A stretch of DNA of 64,000 bases from Pocillopora verrucosa (GCF_036669915.1 NC_089315.1:23823436-23887435), one strand, 5' to 3'. Numbered from the stretch's first letter, positions 37,001 through 47,993 are shown. A program made the numbers and translations. Notes: generated from the sequence alone by a model not told the origin.

Positions 37001-38341
37001 TCTGTTATAAAAGAATTTGTTCATGCTTTTAGCTGTGCGTATATTGAGTTATGGATGTACTTGGGAAGTTTAGAGAGCACTCAAAAAGCTAGAGTTGCTC
37101 TCAGCTGTGCCTCGAGCTACTCTTATGCATTTTTGGTGCTCTCCAAACTCCCCTCATGCATCTGTATGCATGCTAAGCATGAAAAAATTCTTAAATATCT
37201 GCTATAAAATATCCATCTACATTCTGCAAAATGCACAAAAAAAGTGTTAGGTTCTTACATGATTAACCACTGTTTCAAAGAAAATTACTCCTTGAATTTC
37301 TTCACTCTCAAATATTTCAAGAAACAGCCTTGAAACCTGAAATAAAACACCAAAGAATCAGCTCAAGGAAATTAACCCTATCATTTGGCTTAATTGTGTG
37401 TCTTAATTGTGTGTTGTTCTTGTCCTGACACAACTAATTATTTTTCATTTTTTTTTAATTCAAAACTTGAATGCCTTCTCTGTCCAACTGTCACATCAGT
37501 GCCTGTAATTACCTATTAGTAAATACTTGCAAACTAAAATCCCTGAGGATGTAAGGATATCAATTTGAACTCTAAATCAAACCTCGTCAAATGCTCAGTA
37601 CCTTTCTGCAGAGCATGGCCATTTGCAAAGCATTTGTGATTTTTTCTTTCTTACCATCCATACCATCACACCGTAAAATCGCCTTTGATGGATGGTCCTC
37701 AGGACAAATTTTAGCCTCAAGAAAAACATCGGTTCGGAAAGTTCATGTGATATGTCAGGGCATAATACCAAGACCACCACCAGCAATTTTCGAGTCGATG
37801 TCCAAAACAAGCTGGCTACAGGTTTGAAAGGTGTACCTCCATACTACAGTCGACTACAAACTGTTACAAAGCCTTGCTTTCAAATGCAATCTATTGCTTT
37901 CGCCATTATTTTTTTTTTGTCAAAGAACTGTTCGCACAATAAAGTATGGTGTTATACGGAAATATTGCTGAAAGGTTTACTCTGCACAAGTCTAACAACG
38001 CTTAGGCCAAGATCGGTCAAAGTGCGGTAAACAAACTCAACTTACCTGGCAATCAGGAACAACGTAATGAGTCAGTGATTTACAAAGCAAAGTTCCGTTA
38101 CCTAAATAACGAATTAAATTAAAGTGTGTGATACTGAACTATATTATGCTGTAACTAAGATAACAACTTCAAAAGATTGACTGTAGCTTACTCTGCTTGC
38201 AAACGCTTACTTACCTTGTTCGCAAACTGCACAAACTTCACTGTGGCAAGGAACATCTTTCCGCAAATAGTGTTCCCGCACAACATCAAGAAGTCGGCCT
38301 GTTTTCGTTTTTAACCTTAGCAGCTTATTAGTTTTGATCAT
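19552..38341 (-). CDS. DIS3L: DIS3-like exonuclease 1 (DIS3L), complete 31-exon gene
   Basis: This gene encodes the RNase II/RNB-family 3'-5' exoribonuclease that is known to associate with the cytoplasmic RNA exosome. I joined 31 exons on the minus strand. Every junction reads GT-AG and all phases agree, giving about 1,045 residues plus a TAA stop at 19552-19554; human DIS3L has 1,054. The start ATG is at 38339-38341. Domains in order are an N-terminal Cys motif (REHYLR...CHSEVC), a PIN-like domain at about 50-205, cold-shock domains at about 215-440, the RNB domain at about 470-810 with [13 protein letters not shown], and an S1-like region at about 850-960. The protein matches DIS3L better than DIS3 ([43 protein letters not shown]). 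The PIN domain lacks the E and D nuclease residues of DIS3, as in vertebrate DIS3L. Its 5' end is head to head with gene X. Confidence 0.95.
22449..28794 (-). other. DIS3L: DIS3L exons 15-26 (catalytic RNB domain)
   Basis: Exons: 15 28726-28794, 16 28087-28185, 17 27044-27136, 18 26476-26578, 19 26093-26190, 20 25669-25745, 21 25090-25169, 22 24439-24534, 23 24243-24328, 24 23905-23971, 25 23282-23431, 26 22449-22553. Exon 15 carries [13 protein letters not shown] with the metal-binding aspartates at about residues 477, 483, 485 and 486, so the exonuclease site looks complete. Exon 16 gives [13 protein letters not shown], exon 17 [20 protein letters not shown], exon 22 [19 protein letters not shown], exon 25 [20 protein letters not shown] and exon 26 [12 protein letters not shown] + strand open frame over exon 26 (22338-22619) is only its shadow. 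Confidence 0.93.
24677..24890. repeat. Two tandem copies of a dispersed coral-type repeat in DIS3L intron 22
   Basis: Both copies contain 'gtgactagcatctcatttct', 'tcaaacattaaggtca' and 'aaatgatcaccaact', about 116 bp apart. A third diverged copy is in intron 5 at 35143-35245. The family is short, non-coding and, as I recall, common in corals. Confidence 0.6.
29675..29830. repeat. Dispersed repeat in DIS3L intron 13
   Basis: Contains 'gactaacgtttcgacaa' followed by 'atcatcctcacaagt', which resembles a repeat I recall as very common in coral genomes. Not present at the matching place in remnant C. Confidence 0.45.
30047..30267. repeat. Two ~96-bp units, ~125 bp apart, in DIS3L intron 13
   Basis: Units share 'ctctttcg.ccgcgtgt.cgct', 'gttaa.gtcgaacg' and 'atgcagct.att.aaacaaa'. 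Remnant C has a single related unit at about 52234-52330. Confidence 0.6.
32096..32227. repeat. Perfect 66-bp tandem duplication in DIS3L intron 10
   Basis: 32096-32161 and 32162-32227 are identical by my reading ('actgcttggaagctaatggc' onwards). Remnant C has only a partial single copy near 53785. Confidence 0.85.
34012..34213. mobile_element. ~200-bp MITE-like repeat in DIS3L intron 7
   Basis: Ends 'ccctttaacccccaa' and 'ttgggacttgaagggtta' are inverted relatives. The same element sits at the same place in remnants C (55560-55765) and D (63035-63240), so it predates the duplications. Confidence 0.6.
34366..38341 (-). other. DIS3L: DIS3L exons 1-7 (N-terminal Cys motif and PIN-like domain)
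   Basis: Exons: 1 38215-38341, 2 38046-38101, 3 37259-37336, 4 36104-36255, 5 35644-35725, 6 34879-35023, 7 34366-34436. Exon 1 begins [16 protein letters not shown] and carries REHYLR and CHSEVC. Exon 2 gives [10 protein letters not shown], which keeps the first PIN aspartate. Exon 3 gives [20 protein letters not shown]. Exons 4 and 5 give [18 protein letters not shown] and VILTEDQQ. Exon 7 gives the [12 protein letters not shown] segment before the first cold-shock domain. The position of the DIS3 glutamate (QEV) reads NHV here, and the GENANDR aspartate is lost. From family knowledge this PIN domain should not cut RNA; that is an inference. The same seven exons are sampled in the downstream remnants B, C and D. 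Confidence 0.92.
36527..37199. mobile_element. ~670-bp insertion in DIS3L intron 3, absent from the remnants
   Basis: In B, C and D the sequence passes directly from 'gattctgaaa..aaacatctatc' to 'gctataaaatatcc'. Only the full gene has this insert. It contains two overlapping + frames (36616-36945 and 36920-37207) of no recognised family, and near its right end two inverted 'gagagcac' / 'gtgctctc' pieces. Probably a non-autonomous element. Confidence 0.5.
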
Positions 38342-40294
38342 ATTTCGGCGTTCATGGATATGAAACAACGGCCATTTTTAAAGTGAAACTACAACTTAAA
38401 CCCGGCGCCATTTTGTTGATTACATATCCCAACAGCACTTGCTAGTTAAACTTTTGATTGGTAACCAGTTACCTCGATACCTCGGTCGCAAACAAATACT
38501 AAATGCGCATTGGTCAGTTGAATTGTGCTTACATCTTCCATTTCCTTGCTTTAATACTAGTTATAGTTCTCACTAGAGCTGCCCCCGCCCTACAGTACTA
38601 TTTTCTATTGTTTTTTTTTTTGAGTTGGGCTTGTTGTTTACAGTTGTGTAATTTTTCTGTTATGTTGTTACGGAATTGCGGCTCAGTACTTTGGTTTTAA
38701 TAATTTTGGATCTCAAAATACTACAAGTGTACAAAATGTAGTTTTGGGAAGTGCTTGGGATGTTTTTTTTGCTGTGTGGTTCAACTTAGGATTTGTTTGT
38801 TCTTCACGATCAAGAAGAAGCAGAATGTAGGGACTTGGGTGAGTTTTGACATTGGAATGTTATAGGTGGCAGACTTGCCTCTGACAAATCCAGAAATTGC
38901 CGAGTCTTTCGGCTTTGTGCAATAAGCTTGATTTACGGCTGACAAATCGGAGTTAACTGAGTCTTTCGGTCAAAATGCTAAACTTACACCGTCTTCTGAG
39001 CATCGGTGAAATTATTTCTGTATTAACTTCTGTATAACACAAATGAAACTCTATAACTCTGAGAATAATCCAACATCAAAGCAAACGAGTTAGAAGCTCA
39101 ACTTTTTCATGTATTTGATATCTGGTTATACTTTAATTATGCTGCAAGTTCTTTGCTTTAAGTTCTCACGTTAGCTGACTGAGCTGTGGACCCTCCGCCG
39201 CCTTCGATCGAGACTTCACACAACTGTTTCTCTTTTGACGGATTTTGATCACCTTTTAAACTCAAAACTACCTTTAATTGTTAGAAAGATGCTATACACA
39301 CTTACCGTTGGACTTGGAAACGCTTCTCGACGCTTTTCAGGGACGCTTAACTCGAAATCTCGACAAGGACAAAGCTTGTATCAAAGACGCCGATCCCAAT
39401 AGTACTCGCGCGCGTTTTTGCTGGCCGCCCATGACCATTTGCGGGAAAAACGTTGATACCTTGCGGCCGTGCAAGCGATCAAATCGAGATTTTTTCTGGT
39501 TACGATCTACCGAAAATACCTACATTTTCTCTTCTCCAGTCTTCCTCTATATTACGCGGGGATTCCTAAGGTGCCTCCTCGGGTTTTTGGCCCCAGAGGG
39601 CCAAAAACCCTGCGGGGGCAATAAGTTCGCATTTTGTTGGAACTGACATGTTCCGATGAAAATACGTTTGAAAAGTCGTTGCTTGTAATAAGGTAGTTGA
39701 GATCCATCAAAAGGCTCTTAACAAGTGGATAAATCGTCTAAAGCATGGGCAGCCCTCCACTACCGTAGACCTCAATTGATACTTTGTCTGTGAAGCAGCG
39801 TTTGCTCTATTGTGCTGTGCACTTGTGCTTCAATATTAAATTTTACCTAATTCATATTTTGGTGTGCCTGGTAGTTGAAACGTACTTTTAATTTCGTCAT
39901 TGTGTTTTTTTTTCAGTTACCACTGAAAGGCCCGAATCCATTTTTTTCTTTGACCACTTCTGGTAATTTTCGAGCTTGTCGCCAAAGTAAGCGGACCAGA
40001 GGTTAGAAAGATATAAATCTTTTTTACTTATTAAATATCAATCAAGGGTTGTCATTTTGACACAAAGCTAACGAAAATTATTGCCGTTATTGTAAATGCG
40101 CTCGCGCTGGTCGCTCGCGCTTAAAATGACAGAGCCTCAAATTGAATCTGATTGGTTTATCAAATCGCACGCGCTTGAATCTCTTTTGTTATGTCACAAT
40201 CTGGGAAATCCATTCGCATGAAAATACTGTCCAGAGAGACTTATATTTCAAAGCGCGTAAACTTTGTTCAGATATAACCCAGCAAAAGCTAAAC
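38342..40294. promoter_or_regulatory. Divergent intergenic region between DIS3L and gene X1
   Basis: This 1.95-kb stretch separates the DIS3L start (minus strand) from the gene X1 start (plus strand). About 1.07 kb of it (38556-39620) is absent from the B/X2 and C/X3 copies, where the two starts are only 875-880 bp apart, so the shared core is short enough to be a bidirectional promoter. CCAAT boxes on the DIS3L coding strand lie at 38457-38461 and 38509-38513. Another ATTGG, 140 bp upstream of the gene X ATG (40151-40155), recurs at 47847-47851 and 58277-58281. I see no clear TATA box. Bidirectional activity is an inference from spacing and conservation. Confidence 0.5.
38556..39620. mobile_element. 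Copy-specific ~1.07-kb insertion with short terminal inverted repeats
   Basis: Aligning the DIS3L/gene X intergenic regions shows that copies B (near 47330) and C (near 57770) pass straight from 'ctttaata' to 'agttcgcatttt', while this copy holds about 1.07 kb between them. Near the left end is TGCCCCCGC and at the right end GCGGGGGCA, which are inverted. A flanking AATA is a possible target duplication. Inside, an open frame at 39278-39646 has no recognised domain. A non-autonomous DNA transposon is the simplest reading; loss from the other copies is the alternative. Confidence 0.45.
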
Positions 40295-41592
40295 ATGGGT
40301 TCTGCTTTAAGTTCATACAAATCCAAGAGAAGAGATAAGAAAGAATATAAGAGGTGAGTAAACATTTTTCTTCCGCTTGAAGGAAAATATTCAGATGCTC
40401 TTGCGACTCGATTTTGTTTTCCATGGTGACATTGATCACATCGTCTATCTTGTTCAAATCTGTTTTTTCCGTCGAGTAGGAAACTCAGAGAGCAACTGAA
40501 AGAAGCACAAGAACACATAGCTCGTCTCCAGGAACAACTTCAGTGTGAAAATGAGTAAGTTCATTCGAGTAATGTTTGCTGAGGTGGCTGATTCTTTCTC
40601 GATTAAACTTCTTTTCTTTGACTTTCTCTTTTCTATACCTAATCGTAGAAACCCAGTAAAAAGTCCATATGCACTAGTTATGTAAGTCTCTGTAGCTAAG
40701 AGGGCTTCATCTGGGTTATTCCGAGAAAAAGTGAGGGACTGAGTATTTGGGTGGTTGCCCAGTATTTCTAGCTCTTGTTAGACGCAAAAAAGGTGGATAA
40801 TTGTTCTATCTAAGACCCTTTCTTAGCTTTTTCTTTTCTTCAAAGTTTTGTATTGTAAACCTAGAATTAGCACTTGCTGGCGCAATTCACCGTTATTGTT
40901 CATTACTTGTGTGGGCTAATTATTCTTCTTCGTTCTCTTTTGACATTTTATGTAGATTACTTGAGGCCTTTCAAAGGTCACGCATCGCCCCTAACGCAGG
41001 GCCTGGAACACAGAAATATCGAGCAGCCACTGAAATGATGAAAGAAATTGACGCTTTGGAGCGAAAGCTTTTCTTTGAGCAAGTTGCTCTGAATGTTACA
41101 GAAAACAGATGTGATTTTCTGGATAACAACTACCGGTAATTAAATTGCCGTTTAATACCTGTACACTATGGCGTTCTTAAAAAGTTAAAAACAGAAGTTT
41201 GAACTCTTCACACCAAAAGATTGTCAGTTCTCAAATAATCAGAAGACTCAATAATAGTCCTCGGTCAGTGCATAGAATGTTTAAAGATCGGCATGTAAGG
41301 AGGGGAGGGGGGAAAACGAAAGCTAGTGCTCTCAAATGGGGCAATTCAGGACAAAAATCATTTCAAGCTGTAAATATGTTTTATCTCTTTTTACAGTCTT
41401 CTTCACGACAATGAGACGAACCTTTACTGGCAGAAGTCATCTTGTCAAACAAACCTGGAGGCCTTGAAAAAGAAACAAGAGGCCATTCAGTTCAGTCGAT
41501 TCAAAGACGAAAATCCGCTGGAACAGTGGGTCGTCTGCTCACTTCCAAATCTTTACTTTGGAAGAGTTGAAACCCTATCATCATGGCATTAG
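40295..41592 (+). CDS. Gene X copy 1: putative N-myristoylated coiled-coil protein, 169 aa
   Basis: Four exons (40295-40353, 40480-40554, 40956-41135, 41397-41592) join with matching phases into 169 residues ending in TAG. The protein starts MGSALSSYKSKRRDKKEYKR. Gly2 and Ser6 fit the N-myristoylation consensus, and the basic run after it would favour membrane binding. Residues 20-45 (KLREQLKEAQEHIARLQEQL) form a clear coiled coil, followed by further charged helices (ALERKLFFEQVALNVTENRC, LEALKKKQEAIQFSRFKDEN) and an ordered-looking tail (WVVCSLPNLYFGRVETLSSW). I do not recognise the family and assign no function. The start was chosen because the same ATG, the reading frame and the splice sites are kept in copy 3; upstream codons in the longer frame are not needed. 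AATAAA lies at 41745-41750. Confidence 0.75.
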
Positions 41593-43770
41593 TGTTCTCT
41601 TAGTTTAAAAAATGAAAATGAAAACAGTGTACTGCCTTTCTTTTCCTAGATATTTTGAATGAAAACATTTGTACTATGCCGTAACTGAATCTTCTAGACA
41701 TATGGTGCGATGGCACTTTTTATTGAAATATCCAATAGAAATTTAATAAACTTATGGTAATTTTTTGTTCGAGGTGATGTAGTAGTTATCTGGCCCTATT
41801 GAAGGTAAATTAAAAGGCCTAGCCTCTGATGAATTTGACCACTCAAAACCAAGGCCATCAATTGCAACACAATGGTAGTTTATAATAGTCGCATGATTCT
41901 TACCAGTCAGTCAAGGTTCGTGGTTTTACTTTCAATAGAAACATCAGCGATTTACACCATTACGTCATGACCTCTGCGGAAGATTTCAGAGTTAAAGCAT
42001 TTTTCTTTAAGTGTTTTTATTCCGTCTCTATAGTGAGATCTTAACTTAAAATAGGAGAAGGAGGTAAATAATTTTAGACTGGAAGTGGAAAATGATACAC
42101 TTGACAATTGACACGCCACATGTGTGAGTTGTTAAGCCCGCCATTGTAACCCGTGTAAGGTCCAACTTCTGCGCCTATCAATTTTCTGTGAACGTTATGC
42201 CTCTTGCAAAAATCATCAAACAGGTATCTTGAGAAAGAGTCAATGAATAAGAGTAAGAAGCTTTGATATACTCGATACAACGTTGTCACGTTTCCCTGGA
42301 AGCGAGATTTTCTTTGTCAGTTCCATCACGAACACCATAACTATACTGTAAAAGAAAACTTTAAATAACCAGAAGCATGTCCCTCATGAAGTTTCTTATA
42401 TTCAGTCACTTTGAACGAAGCACAAACGCAGGTTTCATCTCATGTGCAGTTGTTCGCTTGAGTCTTAAAACAATGTATAACTGAAAGGAAAAGCTCACTG
42501 CTTTCATTTTTCATTTTTAGAGGGCACGGTAACAAATCCTGCAATCTGATTGGTTCTTTACCCGGTCAGTATTTTCCTATCTCTGCCCACGGGCCACAGC
42601 TACGCTTTCGTGAATCGCCGAGTACATCCCAAATTTCGTTGCCATTTCTCATAAACATATCTCTTTTTTCCGGCTGGGCAGTATTTTTAACAAGACACGT
42701 CGGTTACTACCTCAATAAAATAACTTATGAATCCTCTCTTTTCTCTCCCTCAAATCACTTTGGTTGACAGAAAAATATGGGTTTCAGAATGAATTTGTTT
42801 AGGCAGTAGTTTCATTACGTTGGTTGACAAGCGGCCTAAAAACCGTCTGCAATTAATTTTAATCGTTCACAAAAAGTACTTAGAAAGTTAAAACGTGAAG
42901 TATTTGGTTACAGTTAAAATGAGCGATGGAACTTTTATTCATTTAATATCTGAATTTTCTCAAACAATTTGTTCGTAGTGAAAGAGCGAGCGAAGTTTTA
43001 AATTCAGTTCTACAACAAATATACGCCCTCGGTAAGTCTTTCCGAGTCTGTTCAATTTGGACATTTGTACCGTAAATTGCACAACAGAAACTGAAGGGAT
43101 TTATTGAGAAAAGGCCCCAATAAATCCCCTTGTGTCTCGTTGGAGTGTACCATTCGAATTTAGTTTTTGTGGAGGAAACACCAGATTTACACACGCCATT
43201 GCAGCAAACAAACGAGCAAACTCTTAAAACTTCCAAATAAAAAAATTTGACTTACTCACAATTACTTTCCTCGCCGTTAACTTAATGAACAGAGGTAAAT
43301 CTTCGTACATGAATGAATCGTCGATGAGAGTGAATAATACTTTCTGTTAGATCACTGAATGTTTTTGAAGAAAACATTGTCGTGACAGTCCTTGCCAAAC
43401 TAGTTCCGTTGTGTTTCAAATGTTCTTGCGCTTTTTTTTCTTACGCGCTCTCTAATTGACAGGTGTCAGATTGTGACAGATACTTGTAAAAATAATGTTT
43501 CAAAGTTTATTTGGAAGCCTTTTAACTTTCGGTGAGGTATCTCTCTTTAATTTGCATCACCTCTATTTTAATTACCATTTAATCGCTCAAAAATTGTTCA
43601 GTTTATGGAAGATCTTGCCGTATTTACAGCCCTAGACCATTCGGGTTCTTTCGGAAAGAATCTCATCAAGTCTTAAAAAAATAAATATGTTATTTACCGG
43701 CTAAGTGTCGGTCCGTATGGCAAAAAACTGTGACCTCGGTCTTGAAAATGCTGCGGCTTGGCATTGTATT
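41593..43770. repeat. Downstream spacer of gene X1, duplicated at 59712-61790
   Basis: About 2.1 kb that is collinear with the DNA after gene X copy 3. It contains no supported gene. A 97-codon minus frame (42943-43236) is kept in both copies (60944-61237) but has no domain or splice context. Ends with 'ggctaagtgtcggtccgtat', then joins DIS3L intron DNA. Confidence 0.7.
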
Positions 43771-44989
43771 GATATTTTTAGGAAAAATAAAATCTGTCTT
43801 GGTCACTCAAGGGAGTTCAATACAAGAAAACTAAATACTGTAAAAATAGACTGAAGCATTTTAAATTGACATTTTTTTGTTCGTACAAACCCACTGGGTT
43901 GCATCAACAGGTGTATTTAAATACATAAAGTATGTAATAATTGTAAATTGTAGTAAATTCAAACTTTTTAAGGTTGCAATGAAAAAATACAACTGTACTG
44001 TGAGAGTAATCAATCAAAAGCCCGAAATAATGTTCAGGGAAGTTCTACAGAATGGGGTCTTCAAGTTGATATCACCCCTATTCTTGAGCCTCACGGATGA
44101 GTCTGACTTTCTTTGCAAAGTTTTTTTTTCATTTGTTTTACAATTGTTTACTGAGTCTAGTTTATGAGGTTGGATGCAGGGCAGCAAATATATATATTTT
44201 TTCCTTTTCTTTATAAAAACATACATGTCTATTATCATGTCCCATTTATTTCTAACACAGAATGTTATCAGACATTTCTGATATCTTCTTTCTTTTCTGC
44301 AACTGAGTCTCCATTTCAAGGTTTTCAAGGCATTATGTGAAGCCCAAGTCAAAATTTTGTTGCACTTGTCTAATATTGACCAATGATTGACAGTTACTGC
44401 AGGTTTGCAAACACTTGCTTACCTATTCACCATGCCAGTGATGAGTACATCAGAGTCTAGTGAACCCTTACTGTCTCATATACCCTTGCTAAGGATGTAG
44501 AAAATCACTTTTAAACAATAATGTAATGCAATTGATTTATTTGCAAAATAGGCTTGGTGTTTTTGTTTTATTTTTCATGCTGGTTAGGCTGATTCGAAGC
44601 ATTGAGGATCTCACCTTCTTAAATGTGTTCTTGGCATTTTTAGCTCAGTGCTATAAAGTTGGCAAACTGAAAGTGACATTTACTTGTGATAAGACAATAA
44701 AAATATGTCAAAAAGAAATCATATCATCAAATGTCGTACTTGCTTGTTCTTATGTGTGATGTTTAACTATACCTATAAGCACTGATTCTGAAACTTAAAC
44801 ATCTATCAGCTATAAAATATCCATCTACATTCTGCAAAATACACAAAAAGCTGTTCTGTGCTTACATAATTAACCACTGTTTCAAAGAAAATTACTCCTT
44901 CAAGTTCTGCACTCTCAAATATTTCAAGAAACAGCCTTGAAACCTGAAATAAAACACCAAAGAATCAGTTCAAGGCAATTAACCTTGTT

Positions 44990-46790
44990 TGTATAGCTGA
45001 CTATATGAGAACCCTTCAGAGTTCAAAATAATTTTTCAGCTTTTAGCGTGAATTTGTAGGCTTTTGTCAAGGCTAATTTTTTTCTCGGCTGTCAATAATA
45101 AATGAGCAGTCAGCACACATCTTTAACACTCAACATGGTTTATTAACAGTACTGAAAGGAATCAAACACTGAATGCATACATAACAGCATCAGAATCTTT
45201 ATTTTGGTCAACATGTTTTCTTGCAGAAATTCCCTTTCTACCAAAACATAATGAACAGCTCAATTAGTTTTCAGCGTTTGTTCAAGCATGATCACCACCT
45301 CTAGAGGTGAATTGTTGAATGTATGTCTTGCCTTAGACTGAACATAAATTACATTAGTGGTTTCTTCCAAAATGTATCTGCCACTAGTTCTTGGAACGTA
45401 GGAGGTCCTTTCACATTCTTGTGTGTTATTTCTGCATGATAATCTTCACAAGAGTGCCACCTTTTTGTCTTGCATTACCAAAAAGTGGTGGCCTTGAAGA
45501 ACTTGCTTGAGAGCCAGTAAGAGAGACACCATAAGTTAACAAATGACTTAATTGTTCTGTATATGTTGTCCAGCTATCTGTGGGATGTTTGATGGCAAAT
45601 TCGTCAAATCTTCCCCCATGACAAGAAGAGAAGATCCATCCTCTAAATGCAAGACATTAAATCGTCCTGAGTGAGTCAGCCAGTACATCATGTCTCCAAA
45701 CTCATCCCTTAAGTACAAAAAACTCGTTTCCACCTGAGAAATACAATTTTCCTCATTTGCTGTTTTCAGTGTTGAAGATTTCACCCCCAACACAACTGCC
45801 TGCAGGGTAACCACAGTTAAAAACAATCTAAATTTTGTTTTAGATTACTTAATCTTGCATTGTTGCAGTCACGTCATCAGACAATTTTGCAAGACTCCAA
45901 ATGTAGATACAAAGTGTACTTGCCTGAAAAGCTTGAGAAAGCCTGGAAACTGTCATATCCCCCGCTGCTATTCGTAATTTAAGCAGTCTTTTCCAACCCT
46001 AGTCAAATCAAAGGTTTTATTGCTTGCCATGATGTCGGCGAACGGACAGTCCGAAAGGGCACGAAACTTTCACTTCTCCAGGCAGGCCATTAGAAATGGG
46101 GTGGTATCAGAAACTCCCTCTCCGTCACCTTCCTTCCAACCACGTTTTACAGTATGGTGAAAAAGTCAATATGGCTACATTACCCGCACCAATATGCTCC
46201 AATACGAGGTCTAAGATCTTTTTAACTTCTTAGCTAAATGTCGCTGTAATGGACAGAACTGAGGAAGACACTCTAAAACGTCATGAAAGACCATGAAGAG
46301 ACAGCTAAACTTTCACTTCATTCCCAACCTTTTAAACAAGGAAGCGGACCTGACCGTGAGGAGGGGGTGCTGGGGGTAAAAAATTACCGTGTGAATGGAC
46401 CCCTCCCCCTCCCTCTTGGGTAGTTCTGTCTACTATTTTGAGTGTTTTGGCTGAAAAACAAAACTTGAAAATTGCAATCAATTTTCAATTATAACACTGC
46501 CACTGAAAACAGAAAAACTAAGCCATGCCACAGACTGCAACATTATCGGAAGAGCAAAATTGCCCCTCTGTTTCATTTTTCTCTTTATTGTTGACAGGAT
46601 TAAATTAAAAATATAGGTTGCGTTTCAATATTCTATCAGAAGGAAAAATAGTAAAAAATTTTCGATTTGGCACTTTCCTATTTTTTATGATAAAAAATAA
46701 CGAAAATCAAACAAAAAACGTCAATTTTCAATTTTTAATTTTAAAAGAAAATTGAACGGTCGAATGACACACGGATCCCTTGGGCCAAGA
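44990..46790. other. Foreign DNA inside DIS3L remnant B
   Basis: This block lies between exons 3 and 2 of remnant B and is not found in the full gene. Its left part (44990-46040) occurs only here. Its right part (46040-46790) is shared with remnant C at about 56530-57215. On the minus strand it shows exon-like open pieces (next entry), followed by AT-rich DNA with inverted 'caattttcaatttttaattt' motifs. Confidence 0.6.
45425..46000 (-). pseudogene. Exon-like coding relic of unknown family
   Basis: On the minus strand, a piece bounded by AG and a GC-type donor (about 45925-45999) reads WKRLLKLRIAAGDMTVSRLS. After a short intron-like gap, 45548-45801 reads LRDEFGDMMYWLTHSGRFNV and on to a stop. 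A second frame, starting near GRFDEFAIKHPTDSW, stays open for about 60 codons, which suggests one frameshift near 45600. Protein-like composition but no family recognised. May be a captured gene fragment or part of a transposon. Confidence 0.35.
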
Positions 46791-47993
46791 TCGGTCAAAG
46801 TGCGGTAAACAAACTCAACTTACCTGGCAATCAGGAACAACGTAATGAGTCAGTGATTTACAAAGCAAAGTTCCGTTGCTTAATAGCAAAATAAATTAAA
46901 GAGTGTGATACTGAACTATATTATACTGTAACTAAGATAACAACTTCCGAAGACTGGCTGTAGCTTCCTCTGCTTGCAAACGCTTACTTACCTTGTTCGC
47001 AAACTGGACAAACTTCACTGTGGCAAGGAACATCTTTCCGCAGATAGTGTTCCCGCACAATATCAATAAGTCGGCCTGTTTTCGTTTTCAGCCTTAAAAG
47101 CTTATTAGTTTTGATCATATTTCGGCGTTCATGGATATGAAACAACGGCCATTTTTCAAGTAATACTACAACTTGAACCCGGCGCCATTTTGTTGATAAC
47201 ATATCCCAACAACACTTGCTAGTTAAACTTTTGATTGGTATCCAGTTACCACGATATCTCGGTCGCAAACAAATACTAAATGCGCATTGGTCAGTTGAAT
47301 TGTGCTTACATCTTGTATTTCCTCGCTTTAATAAAAGTTCGCATTTTGTTGGAACCGACAGGTTCCGATGAAAATAATTTTGCAAAGTCGTTGCTGGTAA
47401 TAAGGTAGTTGAGATCCATTAAAAGGCTCTTATCAAGTGGATAAATAGTCTGAGGCATGGCAGCCCTCCCTTACCGTAGACCTCATTTGATACTTAGTCT
47501 GTGAAGTTCTACTATGCTGTGCACTTGTGCTTCAATATCAAATGTTACCTAGTTCATATTTTGGTATACCTGGTAGTTAAAACGTATTTTTAAACCTATT
47601 ATTTTCGTTATCGTGTTTTTTTTTCAGTTACCACTGAAAGGCCCTAATCTTTTTTTACTTAGAGCACTTCTGGTAATTTTCGAGCTTGTGGCCAAAGTAA
47701 GCGAACCAGAGGTTTGAAAGATATAACTCTTTTTTACTTATTAAATATCAATCAAGGGTCGTCATTTTGACACAATGCTAACGAAAATTATTGCCGTTAT
47801 TATAAATTCGCTCGCGCTTAAATGACAGTGCCTGAAATTGAACCTGATTGGTTTATCAAATCTCGCGCGCGCTTGAATCTCTTTTGTTGTGTCACAATGG
47901 GGAACACTCCATTCGCATGAAAATACTGTCCAGAGAGGCTTATATTTCAAAGCGCGTAAACCTTGTTCAGATACAACCCAGGAAAAGCTAAAA

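Larger units (their letters stand above)
43770..47118 (-). pseudogene. DIS3L remnant B (exons 9, 3, 2, 1)
   Basis: The segment starts at a junction in DIS3L intron 9/10 DNA (about 43770) and ends with an intact exon 1 (46992-47118, ATG 47116-47118). Exon 9 (44423-44488) reads an in-frame TGA soon after its start. DNA for exons 4-8 is missing, because intron 8 sequence joins intron 4 sequence near 44610-44630. Exon 3 (44866-44943) is open. The exon 2 region (46824-46878) has lost a base at its acceptor compared with the full gene. Between exons 3 and 2 lie about 1.8 kb of foreign DNA. Not able to make DIS3L; a short 5' transcript is possible. Confidence 0.85.

Noticed and set aside
36616-37207. 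Two + frames of about 100 codons in DIS3L intron 3
   Set aside because: They lie in a copy-specific insertion, overlap each other and match no family I recognise.
19552-38341. Assignment as DIS3/RRP44 instead of DIS3L
   Set aside because: CHSEVC, the lost PIN acidic residues, and the NTTESPW, IGDLE and C-terminal segments agree with DIS3L.
42943-43236. 97-codon minus frame also present at 60944-61237
   Set aside because: Conserved only because the whole spacer is duplicated; no domain, no splice context, changes are not clearly biased to synonymous sites.
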